27,382 nt of DNA from Paratractidigestivibacter sp963658035 (GTDB lineage: Bacteria; Actinomycetota; Coriobacteriia; Coriobacteriales; Atopobiaceae). The notes beneath the pieces are model-generated. The model saw only the letters and a list, made by a program, of their open reading frames with translations, did not search any database and was not told the origin of the DNA. Shown here piece after piece: positions 7,701 to 19,249 of the stretch; the stretch's first letter is position 1, and every line of letters begins with the position of its first letter. Location: the NCBI GenBank assembly GCA_963658035.1, contig CAVKOL010000011.1:1-27382 (forward strand), in the 5' to 3' direction. The position numbers were made by a program, and so were the translations under genes.

Positions 7701-10700
7701 GCCGACGACACGACCAACAACAAGGTCGTGAACTTCTCCGCCGTCTACAACAGCCCCTACCCCGGCGAGGGCACCACGGTGCGCCTGTCCAAGACCTGGG
7801 TGGACGACGGCAACAACACCGGTCGCAACACGGTGACCGTCGAGGTCTACGCCAAGACCGACGTGTACAACAAGGCTGGCGAGAAGCTCTTTAGCGCGGG
7901 CGACGTCATCGCCAAGGTCGACCTCACCGACGCCAACGGTTGGTACGCCGAGACGCACATCGCGGCGAACGGCGGCCACTATCTGGCGGACACCCAGAAT
8001 GTGCCCGACGATGTCTCGGCCGGCAACCGCTTCTACTACGGCGTGCGCGAGGTGAGCAACGACAGCTACGACGTCATTAGTCAGTCCGACGCCAAGAAGG
8101 AGGGCAGCCCCTACGCCGCCCTGCTCCTCTCGCCGTGGACCGAGGGCACCCAGCGCCTGGTGAGCAAGCGCGCCAGCGGCGACACCGCTGCCACCGGCGG
8201 CTATGCCTATGACATTACCTACAGCACCCAGCAGGACCTCCAGGGCGGCAAGGTCGTCGTGACCAACCAGCGCGTGGGCCTTGTCAACCTTGAACTTAAC
8301 AAGCACTGGGTCGACGGCGACGGCGCGGTTATCTCGCAGCGCCCCGACGCCTACTACCAGATCAGCGTCGAGAACGACAACGAGAGCCAGATTTTCTGGG
8401 CCGATGAGACGACCCACCAGATCTACGTCCAGCTTGCTACCGGCGGCACAAAGTACCCGCTGTACAAGGACGCGGCTCACGACCAGCTGCTGACCACCGA
8501 TGACATTGTCCAGAGCGACAGCTCGGGCACCAAGCTGGTGATCAAGATCGCGACCGTGACCTCCGGTGACCCTGCGGCCTTCAACATCTACGGCCTGCCC
8601 AAGTACGATAGCAACGGCGCTCCCGTGAGCTACCAGGTTGTCGAGAAGGTCGAGGCCACCGGCGACCAGAGCACCGCCTACACCAAGCAGGAGGTAAGCA
8701 CTTCTCTGCAGCTTGACTCCAACCTCCAGCACAGCGACAAGCGCATCTACACCTTTACCAACACCCGCGCAGGCACCAAGGACGTGACCTTTAGCCTGCG
8801 CTGGCACGACCACTACGTGAAGGAGACCCTGGGCCAGCGCCCCGACGTCTACCTGACGCTCTATACGCTGGACGCAGACGGCAACGCCCAGGTGGTCACC
8901 GGCTACGAGAGCTACAAGTGGACCGGCCTTTCCCAGTGGAACGACAGCGATGCCGATGCCAACTACTGCCAGTCGGCAACCATCAAGAACCTCCCTAAGT
9001 ACGACTCCAACGGCAAAGAGATCGTCTACTACGCCGTGGCCACGCCCTCGGTGAGCGAGGCGACCTTCAGGGCGCTGGACTACTCGGGTCCTGTCAACGG
9101 GCCGTCGCAGAATCCTTATGAGTACAACCAAGCCACCTGGGGCGCCGTGACCTCCGAGGTTAAGGGCGCGGACGCGAGCATCACCGTTAACGAGAAGGAC
9201 GCGGTTCGCGAGGGCGGCACCTTTGTCTTTAGGATTGACAACACCTTGACGGTTACGGGCACCAAGACCTGGACCAACATCCCCGGCGACTACCAGGGCA
9301 ACCTGCCCGACTTCACCGTGTTCCTTCAGCAGCGCCTGGCGGGCAGCGATACCCAGCCCGCGACCGAGTGGAGCGATCTGAAGCTTCGCGAGTGGAAAGT
9401 AGATAATACCGAAGAGATCAGCAACAAGGGCTACTATGCCCAGACCAACGTTGCCGACGGCGGGACCCATAATGCCAAGCCCGACGGCAAGAGCGCCGTT
9501 GCCTGGACGACTGTGACGGGTAACACCACGAGCAACAAGACCACCACCTTTGGCTTCACGGTCTATGGCGACAACGCCTCGACCGGCGCGAAGAGCACCC
9601 TCACCAAGTACGACTCCGAGGGCCGCATCTACGAGTACCGCACCGTTGAGGTCATGGACGGCCTGCTCAAGACCGGCGGCGTTAACCCTGCGGGCGGCTT
9701 CACGGTGAGCGAGCTTGCCTATGGCATCGGCACCGGCGGGAACAACTGCTACTTCGCCCCCACCATCACTAGCAGCGGCCTGGGTACCTCGGTGCGCGTG
9801 AACAACGCCTACAAGACCAACCAGGGCGGCAAGATCACCGTCTGGAAGAGCTTTAGTGGTCGCACTGACGGTGACAAGTTCCCGGCGATTACCTTCACCC
9901 TGTACCGCAGGGTCGATACCGGTGACAAGAGCGCCGCGTGGACTAAGGTCGATACGAAGACCTTGGATACAAGCAGCCTTGACGCCAACGGTAAGGGCAT
10001 GCTCAGCTTCACCGACCTCACCATCTACGCCCCTAACGGTGATTACTACGAGTACAAGGTCGTGGAGAACAGCGTCGAGGGCTACACGACCTATGCCGTC
10101 AAGGGCAGCGAGGTCAACGAAGGCGACATCCGGCAGCTGTCCGTAGAGGGTCTGCACGCCGGTGATTGGGATTCGATGGCGTCCTTCCTCAACAAGTACA
10201 CGCCCGAGGCGGTAACCATCACGGGAACCAAGACCTGGAACGACTCCAATAACAAGTGGAACACCCGCAACGATATCTCCGGCATTCTCAAGCTCACGCG
10301 CAAGTACCAGGACGGTACGGGCGAGGAGACCGTGGAGCTGCAGACCTCTGACGCCGGGAAGAAGAACTATCTCAATTGGATTGACGCCGACGCTACCGAG
10401 TGGAAGACCTTCCAGATTTCTAACCTGGACATGTGGGCTCCCGATGGCCAGCGCTGGGTCTATTACCTGGAAGAGGATGCCTCGAGGATCGGCGAGGACT
10501 CTTCTCTTAACCAGTACATCATTGACAGCAGCGTGCTTGTTGCCACGAAGACCCAGACCGGCGGCTATGCGTTCTCTGGCACCTTGACCAACACCTTGAA
10601 GTCCAGCGTGAAAGTCGAGAAGACCTTTACGGACGACAACGGCGATCCCTACAGCCAGCGCCCCGACGTCACCGTGACCCTGCAGGCCTCGGTCGACGGT

Positions 10701-13700
10701 GGCAGCACCTGGCAGGTGGCGAGTGATGTCCTGGGCGTCGACAGCGTGAACGGCAAGAGCCTCACGAGGCGCCTGGGTCACAACGACACGATGACCTACA
10801 CCTGGGACCAGCTGCCCACCGCAAAGTACGATACGGCTGGCACGGCTACCGCTATTTCCTACCGTGTGGTCGAGTCGAAGCTCGAGTACGGTTCCCAGGC
10901 CGCCGAGCCCACGGTGAGCGCAGACGGCGTTTACAGCGGCGGCACGACCGGCTCTTATATCCCGAGTCAAGAGACCGCCACGGACGGCGACGTCACAACG
11001 ACCAAGATCACTAACGCTTTTAATGGCCGTACCTTCTCGATCAACAAGATTTGGAGCGACAGCAGCAACAAGTGGGGCCTGCGCCAGAGCGTGACGTATC
11101 TTCTCCAGCGCAAGACCACCGCCGGCGAGTGGCAGTGGGTGACCAAGTACAACGCAAGCATTACCAGCCCGTTCAACTCTGACGGCACGGCTCTTAACGA
11201 GAAGCTGGTGACGCTCACCGCGAGCGAGGCCAACAAGACCGACAACGACGCGTGGTCCATAACGACCCAGTCGCTGCCTATTATGGACGCTCTTGACGGC
11301 TTCTATACCTATCGAGTGGTTGAGGTTGCGCCTGCCGGGTACACGCCCGATTCGAACAACGCGACTTTTCTGCAGCAAAACGGCTCCGGGACTTTGAGGC
11401 TTTATAAGAGCAGTATCGAGCTGGACTACAACAGCACCCAAACCCCGAGCTTCACCAATGTCCTTGACACGGTGAACCTCACCGGCGCAAAGGAATGGAA
11501 GAAGCTTGGCCTCGACCTCCCCGATCCGTCGAATGTGCAGTTGACGGTGCAGCAGTACAAGGGCGAGAGCGACACCAACCCCACCACCGTCGACGCGAGC
11601 AAGGCCTCTGTCGTGTGGACCAACACGTCGGGCGATACCTGGACCTATAGGGTCGAGGGCCTGCCCAAGACGGCCGCTGATGGCACGGCGTACTACTACA
11701 AGGTGATCGAGGACGCGGGCTCTGTGGCGGGCTTCTATCCCACTAACCCCAGCGGCTTTGCTTCGAGTGAGGACGAAGGCGACCTGGTCAACGACACGAT
11801 CACGAACACCGCGACTAAGCTCGCGTTGGACAAGGTCGCGGTCGTTGATAACGAGTACGCGCAGCTCAACGATGTTGAGTTCACGATTAAGAACGCCTCG
11901 GGCGACGTGGTTGCCGTTTGGGCCCGCGACGCGCAGGGCCAGGTGAGCGTGAGCTCGACCAGCGGTTGCAGCGCGATGACCGACGCGGCTACGGGCGCTT
12001 TCTATATCGTTGGCTTGGCTGCGGGTGACTACACCGTGAGCGAGACCAAGGCGCCTACGAACTACGTGGCCGCGACTGAGTTCAAGGTGACTATGGGCGC
12101 CAACGGCGTGGTGAGCACCAACGCGACGCAAGCGGCGGCGAGCGATGCCGATAACGACGGCGTCGCCGAGACCGTCACCGTGACCGATGACGTGCTGCGC
12201 GGCAGCTTCCAGATCAACAAGACCGCGGGCGAGGACGACGAGAAGACCGCGGTTGAGGGCATGACGTTTGAGCTGTACAAGAGCGACGGCACGCTTCTGG
12301 CCAAGGGGCTGACCACGGATAAGGACGGCAAGTTCGCCTCGAAGTCGTCCTCTATCGAGTACGAGGCGACCGCGAACCTGGGCGACGACTACAAGAAGCT
12401 CTCCGACGGCCTGCCGGTGGGCGACTACTACCTGCTCGAGACCGGCGAGAAGTCCGATGTGGTGAAGCCCGCAGGCGACGACGCCAAGACGTCCTTCTCG
12501 ATTACCGCGGACTCCAACGCGACCAAGCAGCCCGAGGCCGTGGCTGTGAACGTGAGCAACCAGCTGTTCCGCGCGGCGTCGGTGAGCCTGGGCAAGGCCG
12601 ACGTGACCACGGGCGAGGCGGTCGCTTTGTCCGGCGCCAAGTTCAAGCTCGAGTACAAGGCGATCGGCGCCAGCGAGTACACGACCCTTGGCTCGGAGTA
12701 CACCACCAACGACCAGGGCGTTGTTGAGTTCGGTGGCCTTATGAAGGGCGCCTATAAGATCATCGAGGTCTCGAACACGGGCTACAACGTGCCGGCCGAC
12801 GGCATCCAGGTCGCCGACTTTACGATCACCGACGCCAACGCGGGCCAGGATTACGAGCTTGGCAAGGCCGCTGACCGCAGGGCCATCAGCGCCGAAAACG
12901 TTAGCCAGTCCATCGTTGAGCACGAGTACATGACCAACGAGCGCCTGACCGGCTCTGTGACCATGAAGAAGGTCAACGAGACCGGCGACGCGGTTGAGGG
13001 CGCGGTGTTCAAGCTGCAGCTCAAGGGCGGCGACGGCACCTGGACCGACGTTGCGGACAAGACCAACCTGACCACCGACAACGACGGCATCATCACGGTC
13101 GAGGACCTTGGCTGGGGCACCTACCGCTTTGCCGAGGTCACCCCGGCCTCTGGCTACATCTATGAGGACGTCACCACCAACGAAGTCACCATCGACCGCA
13201 ACTCCGTGACCACTACGCAGGACTGCGGCACCGTGACCAACCACGTGGTGACGGTCACCCTCAAGAAGGCTTACGGCGTGAAAAACCTCGAGGGCGCGGA
13301 ATTCACCGTGACCCCGGCCGATGGCTCGAAGTTTGCCGACGGCAGTGCAGCCGAGAAGACCTTCACCACCGGCGAGGACGGCTCGGTTGTCCTCAAGGGC
13401 GAGCTTGCCATTGACAACACGTACGTCATCAAGGAGACCGCGGCCCCTGCGGGCTACAAGCTTTCTTCTGCCGAGCTCACCGTTAAGGTGAAGGCCGACG
13501 GCACGCTTGACGTCCAGGGCGAGAAGACCGCCGCGTTCACCGTCGACGGCGCGACCGCCGCGATGAGCGACGAGCCCATTGACTTCACCGTCACCAAGAC
13601 GGGCGAGAACAACCAGCCTCTTGAGGGCGTGAAGTTCACCGTGACCCCGGTCAACGGCTCCAAGTTTGCCGACGATACCGAGGCCGCCAAGACCCTTACC

Positions 13701-16700
13701 GCCGGCGAGAACGGCACTGCTCAGCTCAGCGCACTGCTCCTCGCTGGCGGCACCTATACTCTTAAGGAGACCGAGGCCCCCGAGGGCTACAAGCTCAACG
13801 ACGTCGAGCTCAAGTTCACCGTCGCGGCCGACGGCTCCATCACTGTTGAGGGCACGACCCCGACCGGCTTCACCGTCGACGCCGCCACTGCGGCCGTGGC
13901 CGTGAAGGACGAGCAGACGACCTTCTCGCTTGCTAAGACCGCTGCGGGTTACGACGCCGCTGCCATGGCAGGTGCGACGTTTGAGCTCGCCGGCAGGTTC
14001 GCCGGCGACTCCGAGGCGTCGACCAAGATCCTCACCGCTGGTGAGGACGGCGCCATCAACACTTCCGACCTTACCGGCAAGCTGGTCGTGGGCGAGAAGT
14101 ACACCCTTACCGAGACCAATGCCCCCGCAGGCTTCAAGCTCGCCACCGGCACCGCGTCCTTCACCGTCGCCAACGACGGCACCCTGACGCCTGCTGACAA
14201 TAACCCCGCCGCCTACGCGTTCGACGGCGCTTCCGTCACCGTGACCGACGAGCCCGTTGTCTTCACCATCACCAAGTACAACGAGGACGGCACCGCTAAG
14301 CTCGAGGGCGCCATCTTCAAGGTCTCCGGCACCTTTGCGGACGGTTCGACCGAGAAGACCATGACCACCGGCGCCGACGGCACCGCCACCCTCGCGGCCC
14401 AGCTCATCGTGGGCAACCCCTACACCATCGAAGAGGCCCAGGCCCCTGCGGGCTACAAGAAGATCGCCGCCACTCTTATCGTGAAGGTGGCAAGCGACGG
14501 CGCCCTTGAGGCCCACGGTGCGATCGACGCCGCGTTCAAGACCGCGGGCGACACCGTCAAGGTCTTCACCGGCTCCGTCAACAACGACCCCACGACCTTT
14601 AGGGTCGTCAAGACCGACGCCGAGGACAAGACCCTCACCGGCGCCGAGTTCGAGCTCTCTGGCGAGTTTGCCTCTGCCGCCTCGCCCGTGAAGCTCACGG
14701 TCAACCAGATCGGCGAGGCGGTTCTCGACAAGGCCCAGCTCAAGGCCGACGGCAAGACCGTCTATACCCTCAAGGAGACCAAGGCCCCCGAGGGCTACAA
14801 GTGCTCCGGCGCCGAGCTGCAGTTCAAGGTGAGGACTGACGGCACGCTTGACGTCGTCAAGAGCGACGACGCCGTCTTCTCTGTCGACTCCACCAACGCG
14901 GCCGTCACCGTCAAGGACGAGCAGACGACCTTCTCGCTTACCAAAACCGCTACGGGCTACGACGCCACCCGCATGGCAGGCGCCAAGTTCAAGCTTTCTG
15001 GCAGGTTCGCCGGCCAGACGGGCGACGGCGAGGTCGAGCTCACCGCCGACACCAACGGCGCCATCGACACATCGTCGCTCACCGGCAAGCTGGTTGTGGG
15101 GGAGAAGTACGCCCTCGCCGAGACCGTTGCCCCCGCAGGTTTCAAGCTTGCGGCCGGTACCGTCATCTTCACGGTTGCCAACGACGGCAGCCTGACCGTC
15201 GACGGTGAGAAGCCCAGCGCCTATGCGTTTAACGGCGCTTCCGTCACCGTGACCGACGAGGCCACGTCCCTCACCATCGCCAAGACCGAAGAGGGCACCG
15301 GGGTCAAGCTCGCGGACGCCGAGTTCAGCGTGACCCCGGCTGAGGGCTCCAGCTTCGCCAACGGCGATACCAGCGCCGTGACCCTCACCACCGGCACCGA
15401 CGGCACTGCTTCTCTCGCTGCCGCCCAGCTTGTGGTGGGCAACACCTACACCCTCGCCGAGACCAAGGCCCCGGAGGGCTACAAGCTGCTTGCCGACAGC
15501 ATCACCTTCACCGTTGCCGACGACGGCAGCCTTGAGGTCCAGGGCGAGACCGTCCCGGCCGCCTTTACGGTTGACGGCGCATCCGTCACCGTTGCGGACG
15601 CCCCCGCGTCCTTCTCTGTTACTAAGGTGGACGAGAAGGGCACGACCCTCTCTGGCGCCACCTTTGCCCTTGCCGGCGACTTCGTCGACGGCAGCAAGAT
15701 CCAGGCCCTGACCACGGGTGTCGACGGCGTGGCCGCCCTGACGCCCGCCCTCCTCAAGACCGACGGCACCACCGTCTACACCTTGAAGGAGGTCATAGCG
15801 CCCGAGAACTACAAGCTCAACCTCAGCGAGCTGCAGTTCACCGTGGGTGCAGACGGCGCCATCACTGCCCAGGGCAACGTGCCTGCGGGCTACGCGCTGT
15901 CCGTCAGCGGCGCCGGCGTCGTCTTGATCGATGCCGCCATCCCGTCCGTCTCGGCCACCGTCGCGGTGAGCAAGCAGGTCATCGACGGCACCTCCCTTGT
16001 CGCGGGCCAGACCTTTAGCTTCGAGTTGCGCGACGCCGCGACCGGTCTTGCGCTCAGGACCCTCGACGGCGTCAAGGCCGGGCAGGCCGGCAACTTTGCC
16101 GAGCTTAGCTACACCAAGCCCGGCATCTACAAGTACGTGGTCCACGAGAAGAACGACGGCCTGGGCTACGGCTGGACCCTGCCCGCCGACGTCACCGTCG
16201 AGGTGACCGTGGGCCAGAACGCGGACAAGAGCCTCCAGGCGCCCGTCGTCAAGTACGGCGATGATGCCGCCGCGACCTCGGCCGTGTTTGCCAACCGCTA
16301 TACCCAGGCCAGCGCCTCGTTCCAGCTGGCCCTCAAGAAGACCGTCAACGGCAAGGCGCCCAAGACCGGCCAGACCTTCGAGTTTGCTGCCACCGCCACG
16401 GGCGACAACGTGGATACCGCGCCCGTGCTTGCCAACGTGACCACCGGGGCCGACGGCACCGCGACCTTCTCCGCGGCGTCCCTCAACGACTCCAACGTGG
16501 GCAAGACCTACACCTACACGATCCACGAGGTGACCAAGCTGGCAAACGGCTGGACCGCTGCCGGCGACGTGACCGCTACCGTCGTCGTGGGCACCCGCGG
16601 CGCCGACGGCAAGCTGCCCGTTAGCGTGACCTATGACGGCGCCTCGGCCGATGTCGCGACGTTCGACAACGGCTACGCCGCTACCGCCGAGCCCGCCATC

Positions 16701-18461
16701 ACGGTCTACAAGACCGCCAACGGCGGCACGTACGAGACCGACCGCGAGTTCGAGCTTGGCCTGTACGAGACCGACGAGGCCGGTGCTAAGAAGGGCGAGC
16801 CCGTCTCGACCGTCAAGGTCAAGGCCGGCGAGACCGCTACCTTTACGGGCCTCGGCTACGACCAGGACGACGACGGTGAGACGATCAACTACGTCGTGAG
16901 CGAGATCAGCGCCGCCGGCGACGGCTGGACCAACGCCGCCGACGCCGCGGTGAGCGTCCACGTAACCGACAACGGCGACGGCACCATGACCTGCGCCGTC
17001 GACTACGGCGCGCGCAAGGCCGCCGACAAGGACGCCGTTGTGTTTGATAACATCTACGCGGCCTCCGGCGCGCTTGAGCTCAACGTCGCAAAGACTGCCA
17101 ACGGCGGCACGTATGAGACCGATCGCGAGTTCGAGTTCGGTTTGTACGAGACCGACGAGAACGGCGAGAAGACCGGCGAGCCCGTCTCGACCGTCAAGGT
17201 CAAGGCCGGCGAGACTGCCACGTTTACTGGCGTCACGTATGATCTCGACAACGCCGGCGAGACGATCACCTACGTCGTCAGCGAGATCAGCGCCGGCGGC
17301 AACGGCTGGACCAACGCCCCCGACCAGAAGGTCAACGTCGCCGTGACCGACAACGCCGACGGCACCATGACCGTCACCCCCGACTACGGCGAGGGCAAGA
17401 CGGCCCTGACCTTCGACAACACCTACGCCTGCTCCGGCGAGCTTGAGCTCAACGTGGCCAAGACCGCCAACAGCGGCGCGTATGCCAGCGACAAGGAGTT
17501 CGAGTTCGGCCTCTTCGAGACCGACGCGGCTGGCGAGAAGACCGGCGACGCGATCTCGACCGTCAAGGTCAAGGCCGGCGAGACCGCCGCGTTCAACGGC
17601 GTCACCTACGACCTCGACAATGCCGGTGAGACCATCACCTACGTCGTGTCCGAGCTCTCCGAGCCCGCCGACGGCTGGACCTACGCCGCCGACCAGAAGG
17701 TCAACGTCACCGTCGCCGACGACCTCGACGGCACCATGACCGTCGCGGTTGCCTACCCCGAGGGCCGGGACGCCCTGGTCTTCGACAACGCCTACGCCGC
17801 ATCCGGCGAGCTTGAGCTCAACGTCTCCAAGACCGTTAACGGCGGCTCCTACGCCACCGACCGCGAGTTCGAGTTTGCTCTGTACGAGACCGACGCCGAG
17901 GGCAACAAGACCGGCGACGCGATCTCGACCGTTAAGGTCAAGGCCGGCGAGACCGCTACCCTCGAGGGCGTCACCTACGACCTCGACAACGCCGGCGAGA
18001 CCATCACCTACGTCGTCAGCGAGATCAGCGCCGCCGGCGACGGCTGGACCAACGCCCCCGACCAGAAGGTCAACGTCACTGTGACCGACGACCTCGACGG
18101 CACCTTGACAGCGACCCCGGATTACGGCGAGGGCAAGGACGCGCTGGTGTTCGACAACACCTACGCCGCATCCGGCGAGCTTGAGCTCAGCGTGGCAAAG
18201 ACCGTCAACGGCGGCTCCTACGCCACCGACAAGGAGTTCGAGTTCGGCCTCTTCGAGACCGACGCCGAGGGCAACAAGACCGGCGACGCGATCTCGACCG
18301 TGAAGGTCAAGGCCGGCGAGACCGCCGCGTTCGAGGGCGTTACCTACGACCTCGACAACGCCGGCGAGACCATCACCTACGTCGTCAGCGAGATCAGCGC
18401 CGCCGGCGACGGCTGGACCAACGCCCCCGACCAGACCGTCAAGGTCACCGTCACCGACGAC
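4728..18461 (+). CDS. giant Cna-B/SpaA-type surface adhesin A (3' end in gap)
   Basis: At least 4578 codons are seen before the sequence enters a gap. The signal peptide is residues 1-41: basic PRQRTSRH, hydrophobic FSGLMAVILTAQMVF, cleavage probably after VSA. The next block is a duplicated N-terminal module (about 88-376), then Cna-B-like modules with W-D-N and RP signatures starting near nt 6348, 6840, 7281, 7774, 8277, 8772, 9246, 9825, 10210, 10602, 11028 and 11466. SpaA-like modules with ETxAPxGY E-boxes run from about 11814 to 15950, and Spy0128/FctA-like modules from 15951 to the gap. These families form self-catalysed Lys-Asn/Asp isopeptide bonds, giving rigid stalks. A host- or matrix-binding role is inferred; no binding head is recognised. 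I see no VYPK-type pilin motif, so polymerisation is unsupported. The wall-anchor end must lie in the gap; the in-frame stop at 19185-19187 is reached only through N. The start is fixed by AGAGGGG and by identity with gene B's start. Confidence 0.88.
4990..5855 (+). repeat. duplicated N-terminal module of protein A
   Basis: Two diverged copies lie at about 4990-5336 and 5512-5855. Each opens with a W-D-N-N...RP Cna-B-like strand followed by LTYQLQY or LTYKLQF. Each closes with YVASAxxLP, then EWxxVRT and GYQK. They are separated by an acidic linker rich in Asp, Glu and Gln. Protein B lacks this module entirely. Confidence 0.7.
6348..11813 (+). repeat. array of about twelve Cna-B-like modules in protein A
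   Basis: Successive units of about 125-190 residues open with an aromatic-basic strand such as TKVWND, LSKTWVDD, LNKHWVDG, TGTKTWND or INKIWSD, often followed by RP or R plus a beta strand (VTVE-Y, YLTLY, TYLLQR). They close with a YRVVE or YEYKVVE strand. This is the Cna protein B-type fold seen in Gram-positive adhesin stalks. The modules are diverged from one another, so they are older than the tandem repeat at the 3' end. Unit boundaries are approximate. Confidence 0.75.
13242..15950 (+). repeat. tandem array of eight SpaA-like modules in protein A
   Basis: Eight units of about 107-115 residues each open with a Lys-bearing strand (VTKTGENN, LAKTAAG, VVKTDAED and similar), followed by AxFxL, then TLKETxAPxGYKL, then FTVxxDGxLxVxG. 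The E-box A-P-x-G-Y/F motif recurs near nt 13440, 13776, 14118, 14439, 14781, 15126, 15465 and 15798. Units 3 and 6 resemble each other more than their neighbours (TTFSLxKTAxGYDAxxMAGA), which suggests duplication of a three-unit block. Protein B has only the counterparts of the first and last units. Confidence 0.8.
16689..18461 (+). repeat. tandem 123-residue Spy0128-like repeats at the end of protein A
   Basis: Five units are visible. The last four start at the GAG of a GAGCTC-type codon pair at 17076, 17445, 17814 and 18183, exactly 369 bp apart; the first unit is 127 residues long. Each reads K-T-x-N-G-G-x-Y, then EFEFGLxETD, VSTVKVKAGETA, YVVSExS, DGWT, VFDNTYA, the pattern of streptococcal pilin isopeptide linkage domains. 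The last units are nearly identical at both protein and DNA level. The final unit is cut by the gap about 90 bp before its end. Confidence 0.9.
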
Positions 18462-19173
18462 NNNNNNNNNNNNNNNNNNNNNNNNNNNNNNNNNNNNNNN
18501 NNNNNNNNNNNNNNNNNNNNNNNNNNNNNNNNNNNNNNNNNNNNNNNNNNNNNNNNNNNNNNNNNNNNNNNNNNNNNNNNNNNNNNNNNNNNNNNNNNNN
18601 NNNNNNNNNNNNNNNNNNNNNNNNNNNNNNNNNNNNNNNNNNNNNNNNNNNNNNNNNNNNNNNNNNNNNNNNNNNNNNNNNNNNNNNNNNNNNNNNNNNN
18701 NNNNNNNNNNNNNNNNNNNNNNNNNNNNNNNNNNNNNNNNNNNNNNNNNNNNNNNNNNNNNNNNNNNNNNNNNNNNNNNNNNNNNNNNNNNNNNNNNNNN
18801 NNNNNNNNNNNNNNNNNNNNNNNNNNNNNNNNNNNNNNNNNNNNNNNNNNNNNNNNNNNNNNNNNNNNNNNNNNNNNNNNNNNNNNNNNNNNNNNNNNNN
18901 NNNNNNNNNNNNNNNNNNNNNNNNNNNNNNNNNNNNNNNNNNNNNNNNNNNNNNNNNNNNNNNNNNNNNNNNNNNNNNNNNNNNNNNNNNNNNNNNNNNN
19001 NNNNNNNNNNNNNNNNNNNNNNNNNNNNNNNNNNNNNNNNNNNNNNNNNNNNNNNNNNNNNNNNNNNNNNNNNNNNNNNNNNNNNNNNNNNNNNNNNNNN
19101 NNNNNNNNNNNNNNNNNNNNNNNNNNNNNNNNNNNNNNNNNNNNNNNNNNNNNNNNNNNNNNNNNNNNNNNNN
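18462..19173. other. assembly gap (712 N)
   Basis: The gap starts inside the last visible 123-residue repeat and ends in the leader upstream of gene B. It must hide the end of gene A (remaining repeat, stalk, sorting signal, stop) and the start of the A-B intergenic region. The true length and repeat number are unknown. Confidence 0.98.
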
Positions 19174-19192
19174 TTGCGCTAGGCTAGACAAA

Positions 19193-19249
19193 TTAAGGCC
19201 TAATCCAGGTCGTTTGTCCTTGCCTGAAACCAAGACAGAGGGGAATCCC
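19193..19249 (+). promoter_or_regulatory. conserved 5' leader of gene B
   Basis: This near copy of the gene A leader (4672-4727) has one indel and a few substitutions, and includes AGAGGGG ahead of the ATG. Similarity extends a little further upstream to GCGCTAGG (compare GCACTAAA before gene A) until the gap interrupts it. Confidence 0.6.

Noticed and set aside
4638..16961. Antisense open frame of 4107 codons
   Set aside because: It is in register with gene A, has low-complexity Val/Gly/Leu/Arg/His composition and no domain features. It exists only because gene A avoids TTA, CTA and TCA.
16689..18461. Pilin (polymerising) role for protein A
   Set aside because: No VYPK-type pilin motif was seen and no class C sortase lies nearby, although the modules resemble pilin domains.
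4728..19187. Gene A as a complete 4819-codon gene
   Set aside because: The last 241 codons are N plus three codons of sequence homologous to the gene A leader, so the stop is not its real end.
19214..19249. Extended start for gene B upstream of 19250
   Set aside because: The extra residues come from the conserved leader and Shine-Dalgarno region; the ATG at 19250 matches the gene A start.
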